12,091 nucleotides of DNA from JBDTCS01 sp039923455 (GCA_039923455.1 JBDTCS010000297.1:1-12091), one strand, 5' to 3'. Numbered from the stretch's first letter, positions 1 through 7,335 are shown. Numbers and translations: made by a program. Notes: a model not told the origin generated them from the letters alone.

Positions 1-56
1 AATTCCTTCTGTTCGCGCTCGCTAAAGAATGCGCCGTTTTCGAGTTCGTGGATCAT
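1..56 (-). CDS. possible N-terminal fragment of a gene leaving the window
   Basis: On the minus strand an ATG at 56 opens a frame that runs without a stop to the window edge and reads MIHELENGAFFSEREQKE. The frame is also open upstream to about position 122, but the ATG is the natural start. Its codons (GAA, CTC, AAC, GCG-type) resemble those of the neighbouring genes, and it would be divergent from the deoxyhypusine synthase-like gene. I do not recognise the protein: 18 residues are too few, and an open frame this short could be chance. Confidence 0.35.
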   Translation of the reverse strand, partial: MIHELENGAFFSEREQKE

Positions 57-160
57 AAAAATCTGCTTCGCACGGTGGTTTCTTCCGGTGTTACGGAATC
101 CTAAAAAAATAAACTCCCGACTTCAAAACTAAAGAATCCTGATTCGGTTCATTCTAAACT

Positions 161-170
161 CGTATTTTTG
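161..170 (+). promoter_or_regulatory. candidate Bacteroidota-type promoter, -7 element CGTATTTTTG
   Basis: TATTTTTG at 163-170 is a full match to the TAnnTTTG -7 element known from Bacteroides and Flavobacterium. It lies 58 nt before the ATG at 229. The same 10-mer recurs exactly at 4728-4737 and 9534-9543, also just upstream of genes. A -33 TTG is not clear; the nearest candidate is TTCG at 143-146. Confidence 0.55.
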
Positions 171-228
171 CTGAGCAGCAAAGTTACGACACGTTTTATT
201 TCTGAGCATTACTAATATTACCAGCACT

Positions 229-1353
229 ATGCGTTCTCGCAGCAAGTATCTTCAAGGTAAGCCGATCGTCCCTAAACCGATGACAAAGAGAATGAGCGTC
301 ACGGACATTGTTGACAATTACTTTCAGGCCTATAATGCCGGACGTCTCAATGAGGCCTGCAATCTGTACGTCGATAAGATGCTGAACGGCGACGTCACCG
401 TCGGTCTTTCGATCACCGGTGCACTCACGCCTGCTGGGCTTGGTGGTTCATGCATTGTACCATTGATCGAGTCGGGGTTTGTTGATTGGATCGTTTCGAC
501 CGGCGCAAATCTGTATCATGATACACACTTCGGCATCGGAAAAACGCTGCATCGGGGTTCACCGAACATCGATGACGTGCTCTTACGCAAAGAAGGCGTT
601 ATTCGAATCTACGATGTACTCTTCGACTATGATGTCTTGCTCGACACCGATAGCTTTTTCCGCGAGATCATACAAGGCCCGGAATTTCAAAAACCGATGT
701 CGAGCGCCGAGTTTCATTACCTTGCCGGCAAATATGTCCGCGCAAGAGAGAAAAAGCTCAAGATAAAACATAAGAGCCTGATCTCGACAGCGTATGAATA
801 TGCTGTTCCGGTCTACACCAGTTCGCCGGGCGATAGCTCGATCGGCATGAACATTGCCGCGATGGCATTACGTGGGAATAAGCTTGTTATCGATCCGAAC
901 AAAGATGTGAACGAGACCGCCGCGATCGTCCTCGAAGCAAAACGAGGCAAGGCTTACGGAAAAAAAGGTGGCAAGTCGGCAGTGTTTATTCTGGGTGGTG
1001 GGAGTCCGAAAAACTTTGTCCTGCAAACCGAGCCGCAGATCCAAGAGGTGATGGGAATCGATGAGAAGGGTCACGACTACTTTCTCCAGATCACCGACGC
1101 CCGACCTGATACCGGTGGACTTTCCGGTGCAACGCCTGCCGAAGCGGTCAGTTGGGGAAAAATCGATCCTTCGATGTTGCCCGACACTGTGGTCTGCTAT
1201 GTCGATTCGACTATCGCAGTGCCGATCATCACGCAATACGCCATTAGTAAACACGCAAAGCGTACGCCGAAGCGACTCTATGATCGCTTGCCGGAGTTAA
1301 TGCAGGCCATTACGAACGAATATGCAAAGGCTCAGAAAAAAGCAAAAAAGTAG
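229..1353 (+). CDS. deoxyhypusine synthase-like protein
   Basis: Member of the deoxyhypusine synthase (DS) family, 374 residues against about 369 in human DHS. The eukaryotic enzyme uses spermidine and NAD to transfer an aminobutyl group to a lysine of eIF5A. Bacteria lack eIF5A, and some bacterial relatives make homospermidine, so the substrate here is uncertain. Visible family marks are the TGANLYHD motif at residues 91-98, a Gly-rich GGGSPKNF motif at 256-263, and EAVSWGKI with the catalytic lysine at K311. Where human DHS has KHH, including the active-site histidine, this protein has KNF. The ATG at 229 gives a normal family length; M18 and M22 are possible later starts. No Shine-Dalgarno sequence is present. 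The gene stands alone behind its own candidate promoter and is convergent with the DUF899 gene. Family assignment is secure; the reaction is not. Confidence 0.9.
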   Translation: MRSRSKYLQGKPIVPKPMTKRMSVTDIVDNYFQAYNAGRLNEACNLYVDKMLNGDVTVGLSITGALTPAGLGGSCIVPLIESGFVDWIVSTGANLYHDTHFGIGKTLHRGSPNIDDVLLRKEGVIRIYDVLFDYDVLLDTDSFFREIIQGPEFQKPMSSAEFHYLAGKYVRAREKKLKIKHKSLISTAYEYAVPVYTSSPGDSSIGMNIAAMALRGNKLVIDPNKDVNETAAIVLEAKRGKAYGKKGGKSAVFILGGGSPKNFVLQTEPQIQEVMGIDEKGHDYFLQITDARPDTGGLSGATPAEAVSWGKIDPSMLPDTVVCYVDSTIAVPIITQYAISKHAKRTPKRLYDRLPELMQAITNEYAKAQKKAKK

Positions 1354-1379
1354 GAAGTGAAGTTATTAGCTTCCCGCTG

Positions 1380-1402
1380 GAGGGAGAACTTTGTTCTCCC
1401 TC
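1380..1402. terminator. stem-loop between convergent genes
   Basis: GAGGGAGAAC (1380-1389) pairs perfectly with GTTCTCCCTC (1393-1402) around a TTT loop. It sits in the 59-nt gap between the two convergent stop codons and could serve both strands. There is no real U-run on either side, so it may be a weak terminator or a 3' end stabiliser. Confidence 0.6.
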
Positions 1403-1412
1403 TCCGTAAGAC

Positions 1413-1979
1413 TCAATAGTGATACTGCGGAGCCCAATCCGGATCGCTTGCCGGAAGAAGATCGAGTAGCGACCAAAGTGAGCAGTAGTCGTCGCCTGGT
1501 CCGAAGTTCGCCTTGGCGACGCGAAAGATATTCCCACTCTCGTCCTTGCGGAAAGTCGAAACACCTGGGTTGAAAGTGTTTGGCTTTGGTTCGAAACCCA
1601 TGTCGGCGGTGAAGCTTGAGCCCTTCGTCGAGACCATTCGAAACGTCCAGCCTCGATCGCGCGCAAAGGTCGATTGCGTTTCAGGGTCATCCGGTGAGGA
1701 AAGTACCAATGCAGAGCGATCCTCCAAATGTTTTACGAAGCCATTGATTCCATCTGCCCAAAGGGTACAATAGGTGCACTTTTTGCCCATGTTGTGAATC
1801 AAGATCAATTCGTTCTTTGTGCCGAAGAGTGTAGAGAGCTTCGTTTCTTCGCCATAGGGTCCGCGCAACGTATAATCTTTCACGGGTTGGGCCGGAAGCG
1901 ATCTCCTGCTCTCAGCGATTTTCTTCTTTAGCTCCATTAGCTCCGCTTCCATCTTTTCGATCTCTTGTTCAGTTGCCAT
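1413..1979 (-). CDS. DUF899 family thioredoxin-like protein
   Basis: 188-residue protein resembling the DUF899 family, which has a thioredoxin-like fold. Residues 1-28 are charged and probably helical or coiled coil (EIEKMEAELMELKKKIAES). The core follows with ELILIHNMGKKCTYC, giving a C68-T-Y-C71 pair in the position of a thioredoxin active site, then WADGINGF. A third cysteine is C166. The HNMG..C..C pattern and the Trp/Tyr-rich C-terminus are typical of the family. No signal peptide is present, so it is cytoplasmic. A role in thiol redox chemistry is inferred from the CxxC only; the biological substrate is unknown. The gene is monocistronic and convergent with the DHS-like gene. No Shine-Dalgarno sequence precedes the ATG at 1979. 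Confidence 0.85.
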   Translation of the reverse strand: MATEQEIEKMEAELMELKKKIAESRRSLPAQPVKDYTLRGPYGEETKLSTLFGTKNELILIHNMGKKCTYCTLWADGINGFVKHLEDRSALVLSSPDDPETQSTFARDRGWTFRMVSTKGSSFTADMGFEPKPNTFNPGVSTFRKDESGNIFRVAKANFGPGDDYCSLWSLLDLLPASDPDWAPQYHY

Positions 1980-2020
1980 AATTTTCTATGATTTGAATGA
2001 TTTGCGCAAAGCCTCTTTGG

Positions 2021-2053
2021 CGAATATAACTTACAATGAAGGATTCAAGCAAA
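2021..2053 (-). promoter_or_regulatory. candidate promoter of the DUF899 gene
   Basis: Reading the minus strand, TTTG (2053-2050) is followed after 21 nt by TATATTCG (2028-2021). This is a one-mismatch version of TAnnTTTG, with spacing within the range reported for Flavobacterium (TTG-N17-23-TAnnTTTG). It lies 41 nt before the ATG at 1979. Suggestive only. Confidence 0.35.
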
Positions 2054-2256
2054 TTTCGTCGAACCACCCACTCCGAAAACGAGCAACGGTTGATACCAGA
2101 AATTTGGACAAAATTCTACACTTTTTCAACCCTCGCCAAAACCCCGATTTGAGCCGGTTCGGCCAACTTCCAGTCCAAGTGCAAGTATTTCCCAACTTTT
2201 TCTTTAGAAACTGCCAGCGACTTGAAAAACAGCGATTAAGGATAGTTTAGCAACAT

Positions 2257-2348
2257 GTATTTCCACATAAAACGCGCAAAGTGAGCCAAATTCACCAATA
2301 AGTGACAACGCCCCAAGTCGGGATGGCTGCCCAAATATCAGCCATTTT
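2257..2348 (+). ncRNA. candidate small RNA or independent leader transcript
   Basis: A promoter-like pair, TTG at 2222-2224 and TAGTTTAG at 2243-2250 (18-nt spacer, one mismatch to TAnnTTTG), is followed about 75 nt later by a hairpin ending in TTTT. This would give a transcript of roughly 90 nt with no open frame and no gene upstream that needs a terminator. The start position is estimated from the promoter. I recognise no known RNA family here. It could instead be chance, or an attenuator in a long Hc1 leader. Confidence 0.25.
2323..2348 (+). terminator. orphan terminator-like hairpin
   Basis: ATGGCTG (2323-2329) pairs with CAGCCAT (2339-2345) around a 9-nt loop and runs into TTTT (2345-2348). 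It lies 130 nt upstream of the Hc1 start and no plus-strand gene ends before it. Confidence 0.4.
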
Positions 2349-2392
2349 AACCTACGTAAACTGGCTCTGAATCAAGGTATTTTCCAAAAAAC

Positions 2393-2423
2393 TTGCATAT
2401 AGGCTCCAAATTGTGCATGTTTG
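2393..2423 (+). promoter_or_regulatory. candidate promoter of the Hc1 gene
   Basis: TTG (2393-2395), a 20-nt spacer, then CATGTTTG (2416-2423), which matches TAnnTTTG except for its first base. The predicted leader is about 45 nt. This is the best match found upstream of the gene. Confidence 0.35.
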
Positions 2424-2465
2424 TAAAAGCATTCTCCTGTTATACATCAGAAATATCTAACATTT

Positions 2466-2471
2466 GGAGGT
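2466..2471 (+). promoter_or_regulatory. strong Shine-Dalgarno sequence
   Basis: GGAGGT ends 5 nt before the ATG at 2477. No other gene in the window has a comparable site; their starts follow A/T-rich leaders, as is common in Bacteroidota. It fixes the Hc1 start and suggests strong translation. Confidence 0.75.
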
Positions 2472-2476
2472 AAGAA

Positions 2477-2707
2477 ATGAGCCGTTATACTGAACTTCAA
2501 GACTTGCTCACGAGCTTCGAAAAAGACTTTGAGAAATTCTACGACAAGAAAAATAAATCTGCCGGAACGAGGCTTCGCAAAGCAATGAACGAACTCAAGC
2601 GCAAAGCTCAGGACATCCGAAAGGAAGTCCAAGAAATGAAATCCGATGGCGTGGAGCCAGGTGCCGAGCCGAAAGAAGCAACGCCACCCGCTGCACCCAG
2701 CGCATAA
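2477..2707 (+). CDS. histone H1-like protein, Hc1 family
   Basis: 76-residue protein resembling the small Hc1-type histone-like proteins found across Bacteroidota and in Chlamydia, which bind and compact DNA in the nucleoid. Residues 1-54 are a highly charged helical region; the characteristic stretch is NKSAGTRLRKAMNELKR (about 27-43), followed by KAQDIRKEVQEMKS. The C-terminal 20 residues are rich in Pro, Ala, Glu and Gly (DGVEPGAEPKEATPPAAPSA) rather than the Lys/Ala-rich tail of many Hc1 proteins. The gene has its own strong ribosome binding site and terminator and is probably well expressed as a single-gene transcript. Family call rests on the central motif; direct DNA binding is inferred from the family. 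Confidence 0.8.
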   Translation: MSRYTELQDLLTSFEKDFEKFYDKKNKSAGTRLRKAMNELKRKAQDIRKEVQEMKSDGVEPGAEPKEATPPAAPSA

Positions 2708-2754
2708 CTCGAACAGCAAAAAACTTTAGGTTGTAGCGCGTACAACAAAATGTT

Positions 2755-2792
2755 GCCTTCCGACCTCGATATGAGATGTCGGAAGGCTTTTT
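2755..2792 (+). terminator. strong intrinsic terminator after the Hc1 gene
   Basis: GCCTTCCGAC (2755-2764) pairs perfectly with GTCGGAAGGC (2778-2787), with a further CTC/GAG pairing inside, and is followed by TTTTT (2788-2792). A smaller inverted repeat, GTTGTA/TACAAC around GCGCG (2730-2746), precedes it. Confidence 0.9.
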
Positions 2793-2909
2793 GTTAGCTG
2801 CGATGCTGTCGATGAAATTCTGGATAGTCTGCTGAATTTGGAACTACGTGCGCCAATTCTTCCACACTCCGCGTTGTTGCACCTTCCTGACTATTAGAAT
2901 TAGCAACAC

Positions 2910-4658
2910 ATGAAATCCTTACTTCGGCTGCTCCCCTATTTTGCACGACACAAGAAGAAATTCTTTGCCGGATTCTTGCTCGTGCTCGGCTCGACTGTCG
3001 CACAGGTAGTAATGCCGGTCTTTGTCGGGAGAGTTGTCGATTCTCTTAAAACGGGCACCTCCACTCCGGGTTCGCTTGCAACAAATGCACTATTGATCAT
3101 AGGCTCCTCGATTGCGAGTGGGTTTCTGTTTTTTCTTGTACGACAGACGATCATCGTTGCCAGCCGTTTGATGGAGTTTGATCTTCGCAATGATTTCCTC
3201 TCGCATCTTGAGCGTCTATCGATGCGATTCTTCCAAAATACGCCGCAAGGCGAGGTGATGGCGTATGCGACGAACGATATCAATGCAGTGCGTAACTTCA
3301 TCGGACCCGCGATCATGTATTCCGCCGATACGGTTGCAACCGTTCTTTTTGCACTCGGCTTCATGCTTGCAATCTCGCCTTGGTTGACACTCGTGATCGT
3401 GCTACCGCTACCGCTAATGTCGCTTGGGGTTTATATGGTTGGTAAAAGAGTCCATCCACTTTTTGATGCCGTGCAGGAGCAATACTCCGATCTAACGGCT
3501 CGTGCGACAGAGTCCATCTCGGGCATTCGTGTTGTTCGGGCTTATGTACGTGAGGAATACGAGAAGAAGGTGATGGACCGACTCAGCAAAGGTTACTTCA
3601 CAAAAAACATGAAGCTCATCAAAGTGCAAGGCTTGATGATGCCGATCATTGTATTCTTCATGGGCTTCTCCGGAATCTTGTTGCTCTTGATCGGTGGACC
3701 GATGGTAATCAATAAAACCATCACGCTTGGTGACTTCGTGAAATTCATGATGTATCTGAATATGCTCACTTGGCCCTTCATCGCTCTGGGCTGGGTCACC
3801 AACATGATACAACGATCTGCGGCCTCGATGCTTCGGCTCGCAAAGATTTTCGACACTACACCCGAAGTTCAAAACTCAGAGCACACCGATTGGCACCTGA
3901 AAGAAATTCACGGCGAGATCGTCTTTCAAAACGTGACGATGCGTTACCGAGAAGAGCTTGAGCCCGCTGTTAAGAACATTAATTTGCACATTCCGCAAGG
4001 CAAAACACTCGCGATTATTGGTCGAACCGGTTCGGGAAAATCGACACTCGTGAGTTTGATTGCAAGATTGTATGATCCGACCGAGGGAAGCATACTTGTA
4101 GATGGTCATGATTCGCGTGCGATACCAATCGAGGCGTTACGCGGCGCAATCGGGTTCGTGACGCAAGAGACGTTCCTTTTCTCAGACACGATAGCAAATA
4201 ATATCGGCTTCGGAAAACCCGAAGCAACATTTACAGAGATCGAAAACGCCGCGAAGGCAGCAGATCTCTATGATAACATCCTGGACTTCCCCGCCGGATT
4301 CGAGACGATGCTCGGCGAACGTGGAATCACACTTTCCGGCGGACAAAAACAGCGTACTGCAATAGCTCGTGCGATCGCTCGCGACCCGAAAATCTTGATA
4401 CTCGACGACACCATGTCAGCAGTAGACACCGCAACCGAAGAGCGCATTCTTCGAAACTTGCGCAGATTGATGCACAACCGCACAAGCATTTTAATAAGTC
4501 ATCGTATCTCGACTGTAAAAGAGGCGGACACGATCATTGTGCTCGATCATGGTGAGATCGTAGAATCGGGCACCCACGAGTCTCTTCTCGATTTGCGCGG
4601 ACACTATCACGATCTTTATCGCAAGCAACTTTTGGAAGAAGCACTCGAGAATGCGTAA
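2910..4658 (+). CDS. ABC exporter half-transporter (MdlA/MsbA-like)
   Basis: 582-residue fusion of a membrane domain and an ATPase domain, the layout of type I ABC exporters that work as dimers in the inner membrane. About six membrane segments lie at roughly 18-40, 58-80, 130-152, 156-176, 240-262 and 275-297. The ATPase domain has Walker A GRTGSGKST (371-379), Q-loop Q419, signature LSGGQKQR (475-482), Walker B ILILDD (495-500), D-loop SAVD (503-506) and switch histidine H531. The residue after the Walker B aspartate is D500 instead of the usual catalytic glutamate. This is typical of the degenerate half of heterodimeric exporters such as MdlA or TM287, yet no partner gene is adjacent. The substrate (lipid, drug or peptide) cannot be told from sequence. 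Start ATG has no Shine-Dalgarno; no promoter was clear in 2793-2909. Confidence 0.92.
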   Translation: MKSLLRLLPYFARHKKKFFAGFLLVLGSTVAQVVMPVFVGRVVDSLKTGTSTPGSLATNALLIIGSSIASGFLFFLVRQTIIVASRLMEFDLRNDFLSHLERLSMRFFQNTPQGEVMAYATNDINAVRNFIGPAIMYSADTVATVLFALGFMLAISPWLTLVIVLPLPLMSLGVYMVGKRVHPLFDAVQEQYSDLTARATESISGIRVVRAYVREEYEKKVMDRLSKGYFTKNMKLIKVQGLMMPIIVFFMGFSGILLLLIGGPMVINKTITLGDFVKFMMYLNMLTWPFIALGWVTNMIQRSAASMLRLAKIFDTTPEVQNSEHTDWHLKEIHGEIVFQNVTMRYREELEPAVKNINLHIPQGKTLAIIGRTGSGKSTLVSLIARLYDPTEGSILVDGHDSRAIPIEALRGAIGFVTQETFLFSDTIANNIGFGKPEATFTEIENAAKAADLYDNILDFPAGFETMLGERGITLSGGQKQRTAIARAIARDPKILILDDTMSAVDTATEERILRNLRRLMHNRTSILISHRISTVKEADTIIVLDHGEIVESGTHESLLDLRGHYHDLYRKQLLEEALENA

Positions 4659-4727
4659 CAAATAGTGCTACGATAAGTCTTAGAATGCAGTACAAATTCG
4701 ATATCCGAGCGAATGTGTTTCAAATCC

Positions 4728-4737
4728 CGTATTTTTG
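4728..4737 (+). promoter_or_regulatory. candidate promoter of icd, -7 element CGTATTTTTG
   Basis: Exact second copy of the 10-mer, containing TATTTTTG (4730-4737), 72 nt before the icd ATG. It overlaps an in-frame TTG at 4735, which argues that translation does not begin there. No clear -33 TTG is visible at the usual distance. Confidence 0.55.
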
Positions 4738-4809
4738 CCCTCGCTGAGCTCGGTGATCCGAACAGCTCTTGAGAGAACAAGTGTATCATTTCAGAATTCA
4801 ATAAATTTC

Positions 4810-6174
4810 ATGGCTTTCAAATTGCAGCCGCCGGCAACAGGCGAACCGATCACATGTACGAATCTCAAACTGACCGTTCCGGATAATCCAATCATTCCCT
4901 TTATCGAAGGTGATGGCACCGGGCCGGATATTTGGCGCGCAAGCGTGCGAGTCTTCGATGCCGCAGTTGCGAAAGCATACGGCGGTAAGAGGAAGATCGC
5001 ATGGTACGAAGTGTATGCCGGCGAAAAATCGACAAAAGTGTATGGTGCCGATGTGTGGCTTCCTGACGAGACCGTTGAAGCGATTCGCAAGTACAGCGTC
5101 GCGATCAAAGGTCCGCTTACAACTCCGATCGGCGGCGGAATTCGCAGCCTGAATGTCGCGCTCCGTCAAATGCTTGATCTTTACGTATGCTTGCGCCCAG
5201 TCCGTTGGTTCAAGGGAGTACCAAGCCCCGTGAAGCATCCCGAAAAAGTAGAGATGGTTATCTTCCGTGAGAACACCGAAGATATCTATGCCGGAATCGA
5301 GTGGATGGCAGGGACACCGGAAGCGCAGAAAGTACTTGATTTTATTGCAAAGGAATTTCCGAAATCATTCGAGAAGATTCGGTTTGGAACAGCCGCAAAA
5401 GCCGGTGCGTGGCAGAAGAGTCGCGGACAAGCCGAAGTTGGCGGGACGCCACACGTTTCGATCGGTGTAAAACCTGTGAGTCAGGAAGGCTCCGAGCGAC
5501 TGATCGAAGCTGCGATTGAATACGCACTCGCGCAAAAGCGCAAGTCGGTCACGATCGTGCACAAAGGCAACATCATGAAATATACCGAAGGTGGATTTCG
5601 TGATTGGGGCTATAACCTCGCACGCACCAAGTATGCTGACCAAACCTACACGTGGAGTGAGTGGGAAGAGCAGAAGAAAGCACACGGCGAGCCGAAAGCC
5701 AATGAGATGATGAAGGCTGCGCTTGCAAGTGGTAAGTTGTTGATCAAAGATGCGATCGCAGATATCACTTTGCAGCAAGTGCTAACACGTCCTGAAGAGT
5801 TTGACGTTATAGCAACGCTCAATCTCAACGGGGATTATCTTTCTGACGCATTGGCTGCGCAAGTCGGTGGTATCGGAATTGCTCCGGGCGCAAATATCAA
5901 CTACGTCACGGGTGCTGCTATTTTCGAAGCAACACACGGTACTGCTCCGAAGTATGCCGATCTGGACAAAGTGAATCCGGGTAGCGTGATTCTCTCCGGT
6001 GAGATGATGTTGCGCTACATGGGTTGGAACGAAGCAGCGGATCTTATTATCAAAGGACTCGATGGCGCGATTCACGCAAAAACTGTCACGTACGATTTCG
6101 CACGTCAGATGGATTCGGCGACCGAAGTGCTAACCAGCGGCTTTGGTGACGCTGTGATCAAGCACATGGATTGA
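4810..6174 (+). CDS. icd: NADP-dependent isocitrate dehydrogenase
   Basis: Catalyses oxidative decarboxylation of isocitrate to 2-oxoglutarate in the cytoplasmic TCA cycle, using NADP. From the ATG at 4810 the protein has 454 residues and its first 130 align without gaps to E. coli Icd as I recall it. The substrate-binding serine lands at S113 in IRSLN, as in E. coli, which supports this start over the TTG at 4735. Other marks are IEGDGTG (32-38), IFRENTEDIYAGIEW (151-165), HKGNIMK (251-257), NLNGDY (338-343) and ATHGTAPKY (374-382). K381, Y382 and Y428 correspond to the NADP-selecting residues of the E. coli enzyme. It is about 38 residues longer than E. coli Icd because of extra sequence around 193-215 and 277-310. 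The gene has its own candidate promoter and terminator. No AceK kinase gene is seen nearby. Confidence 0.97.
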   Translation: MAFKLQPPATGEPITCTNLKLTVPDNPIIPFIEGDGTGPDIWRASVRVFDAAVAKAYGGKRKIAWYEVYAGEKSTKVYGADVWLPDETVEAIRKYSVAIKGPLTTPIGGGIRSLNVALRQMLDLYVCLRPVRWFKGVPSPVKHPEKVEMVIFRENTEDIYAGIEWMAGTPEAQKVLDFIAKEFPKSFEKIRFGTAAKAGAWQKSRGQAEVGGTPHVSIGVKPVSQEGSERLIEAAIEYALAQKRKSVTIVHKGNIMKYTEGGFRDWGYNLARTKYADQTYTWSEWEEQKKAHGEPKANEMMKAALASGKLLIKDAIADITLQQVLTRPEEFDVIATLNLNGDYLSDALAAQVGGIGIAPGANINYVTGAAIFEATHGTAPKYADLDKVNPGSVILSGEMMLRYMGWNEAADLIIKGLDGAIHAKTVTYDFARQMDSATEVLTSGFGDAVIKHMD

Positions 6175-6203
6175 ATTATTGCAGCCCTGTAGAACTGCAA
6201 CCC

Positions 6204-6243
6204 AAAGGCGTCAGCACTGTTCATTGTAGTGTTGACGCCTTTT
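6204..6243 (+). terminator. strong intrinsic terminator after icd
   Basis: AAAGGCGTCAGCACT (6204-6218) pairs with AGTGTTGACGCCTTT (6228-6242), with one G-U wobble and a 9-nt loop. The stem ends in a T-run. The flanking A-tract and T-run could let it act on both strands. Confidence 0.92.
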
Positions 6244-6263
6244 GACTAACCAGAACGTATTTG
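6232..6263 (+). promoter_or_regulatory. weak candidate promoter of the YihY-family gene
   Basis: CGTATTTG (6256-6263) is a shortened form of the CGTATTTTTG promoter element seen three times elsewhere, and a TTG at 6232-6234 lies 21 nt upstream. It begins 35 nt before the TTG start codon. The -33 candidate falls inside the icd terminator, and the -7 element lacks the TA at the standard position. Confidence 0.25.
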
Positions 6264-6297
6264 TAGCGCTGATCTCTTTTTTCTATCGAACCGAATT

Positions 6298-7335
6298 TTG
6301 AAAAGCTCAAAACATCAGCCGCTTAAGAACGCAGCGAAGCTCGGGACTCAGGCTAAGACCCGGGACCCCGCTCTGGTGCATACTGCCAAGAAGCATAATG
6401 AGGTACGCGAGCATAAACTCAAGTCCCTTCCCAAAGTTGCACGCCCGCCGGTCAAACTATGGGACTCGATTCGCTACTACGCGATCGGACTGTACAACAA
6501 CTTAGACGATGACCATTGCTTTCTCTTAGCTTCCGGTATCGCGTTCAATGTGCTTTCGAGCATCATTCCACTTTCGCTTTTGCTGTTCGAGGTATTCTCC
6601 GTTGTGTTGCGTAGCAACAAAGATGCGGGTGTAACGATCATCGCATATATCACCGACGCAATTCCGGTTGCAGAATATCAACTGCCCGTCCACGAATGGC
6701 TCAAGGCTGCCTTTATTTCAGCAGCACATGCCGGTCACACGGCGGGTATTATCGGAGGCTTCACCTTGCTCTGGTTGGCGAGCGCACTCTTCAGTACATT
6801 GCGGACGACCGTAAACGCTATTTTTAGAATGAAGCCTAAGCGCAACGCGATCATTCTGAAATTGGGTGATTTTGTGATGATGAGTATTGTAACAGTGCTC
6901 TTGCTTGCGCTCACCTTGCTCTCGCCACTTACGGTGCTATTACTTAATTTTGGTAAGCACTTTTTGCCGGACTTCATTCTTACACATCTCAATACCGCAC
7001 TGCCCTATTTCATTGGTGTTGGGCTTTCGGTGGTACTGTATGGTATTCTCTTTCGTTTTCTGCCCCATAGCAAACCGAACAACAAAGTAGTGTTGATCTC
7101 GACGCTAACGACAGTGATCCTTCTCGAACTGATGAAGCAGATTTTCTCCTTCTACATGTCGCGAATCAGTTCGATTGGTGCGCTCTATGGAGCCTACGCG
7201 TTCCTCGTCGGTATCGCGCTTTGGGTGTATTACATGGCGGCGGTTTTCACTATTGGTGCCGAAGTCGGTTGGCTCTATCATGATCGAGCCGAGAAAGCAA
7301 AGGCGGAGCTTGAGGCTGCCGAAGCTGTTGGCTAG
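6298..7335 (+). CDS. YihY/BrkB family inner membrane protein
   Basis: 345-residue polytopic membrane protein of the YihY/BrkB (UPF0761) family, whose function is not established; the old link to ribonuclease BN was an error in the literature. A Lys/Arg-rich cytoplasmic N-terminal extension (1-57) precedes the conserved core, which opens with the family-like stretch LLASGIAFNVLSSIIPL (77-93). Six hydrophobic segments lie at about 75-104, 149-176, 189-218, 233-255, 262-290 and 296-322, followed by a short charged tail. E. coli YihY is about 290 residues, so the N-terminus is longer here. The start is TTG at 6298: the frame is open back to a stop at 6247 and contains no upstream ATG, and no in-frame ATG occurs before the first membrane segment. 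The exact start is therefore the least certain part. Confidence 0.88.
   Translation: MKSSKHQPLKNAAKLGTQAKTRDPALVHTAKKHNEVREHKLKSLPKVARPPVKLWDSIRYYAIGLYNNLDDDHCFLLASGIAFNVLSSIIPLSLLLFEVFSVVLRSNKDAGVTIIAYITDAIPVAEYQLPVHEWLKAAFISAAHAGHTAGIIGGFTLLWLASALFSTLRTTVNAIFRMKPKRNAIILKLGDFVMMSIVTVLLLALTLLSPLTVLLLNFGKHFLPDFILTHLNTALPYFIGVGLSVVLYGILFRFLPHSKPNNKVVLISTLTTVILLELMKQIFSFYMSRISSIGALYGAYAFLVGIALWVYYMAAVFTIGAEVGWLYHDRAEKAKAELEAAEAVG

Larger units (their letters stand above)
1980..2476. other. long intergenic region without a credible gene
   Basis: About 500 bp between the divergent DUF899 and Hc1 genes. An 85-codon frame at 1993-2250 has no recognisable protein features, is rich in Phe, Asn, Arg and Gln, and looks like chance. 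The region is AT-rich compared with flanking genes. It holds candidate promoters for both neighbours, a short GCCG-GTT-CGGC hairpin at 2153-2163, and a terminator-like hairpin at 2323-2348. Confidence 0.6.

Noticed and set aside
1993..2250. 85-codon plus-strand frame in the DUF899-Hc1 gap
   Set aside because: No recognisable features, composition typical of translated AT-rich non-coding sequence, and it overlaps the candidate DUF899 promoter.
4735..4809. TTG start giving a 479-residue isocitrate dehydrogenase
   Set aside because: The TTG lies inside the promoter-like TATTTTTG, the extra 25 residues have no counterpart in Icd, and the ATG at 4810 puts the key serine at position 113 as in E. 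coli.
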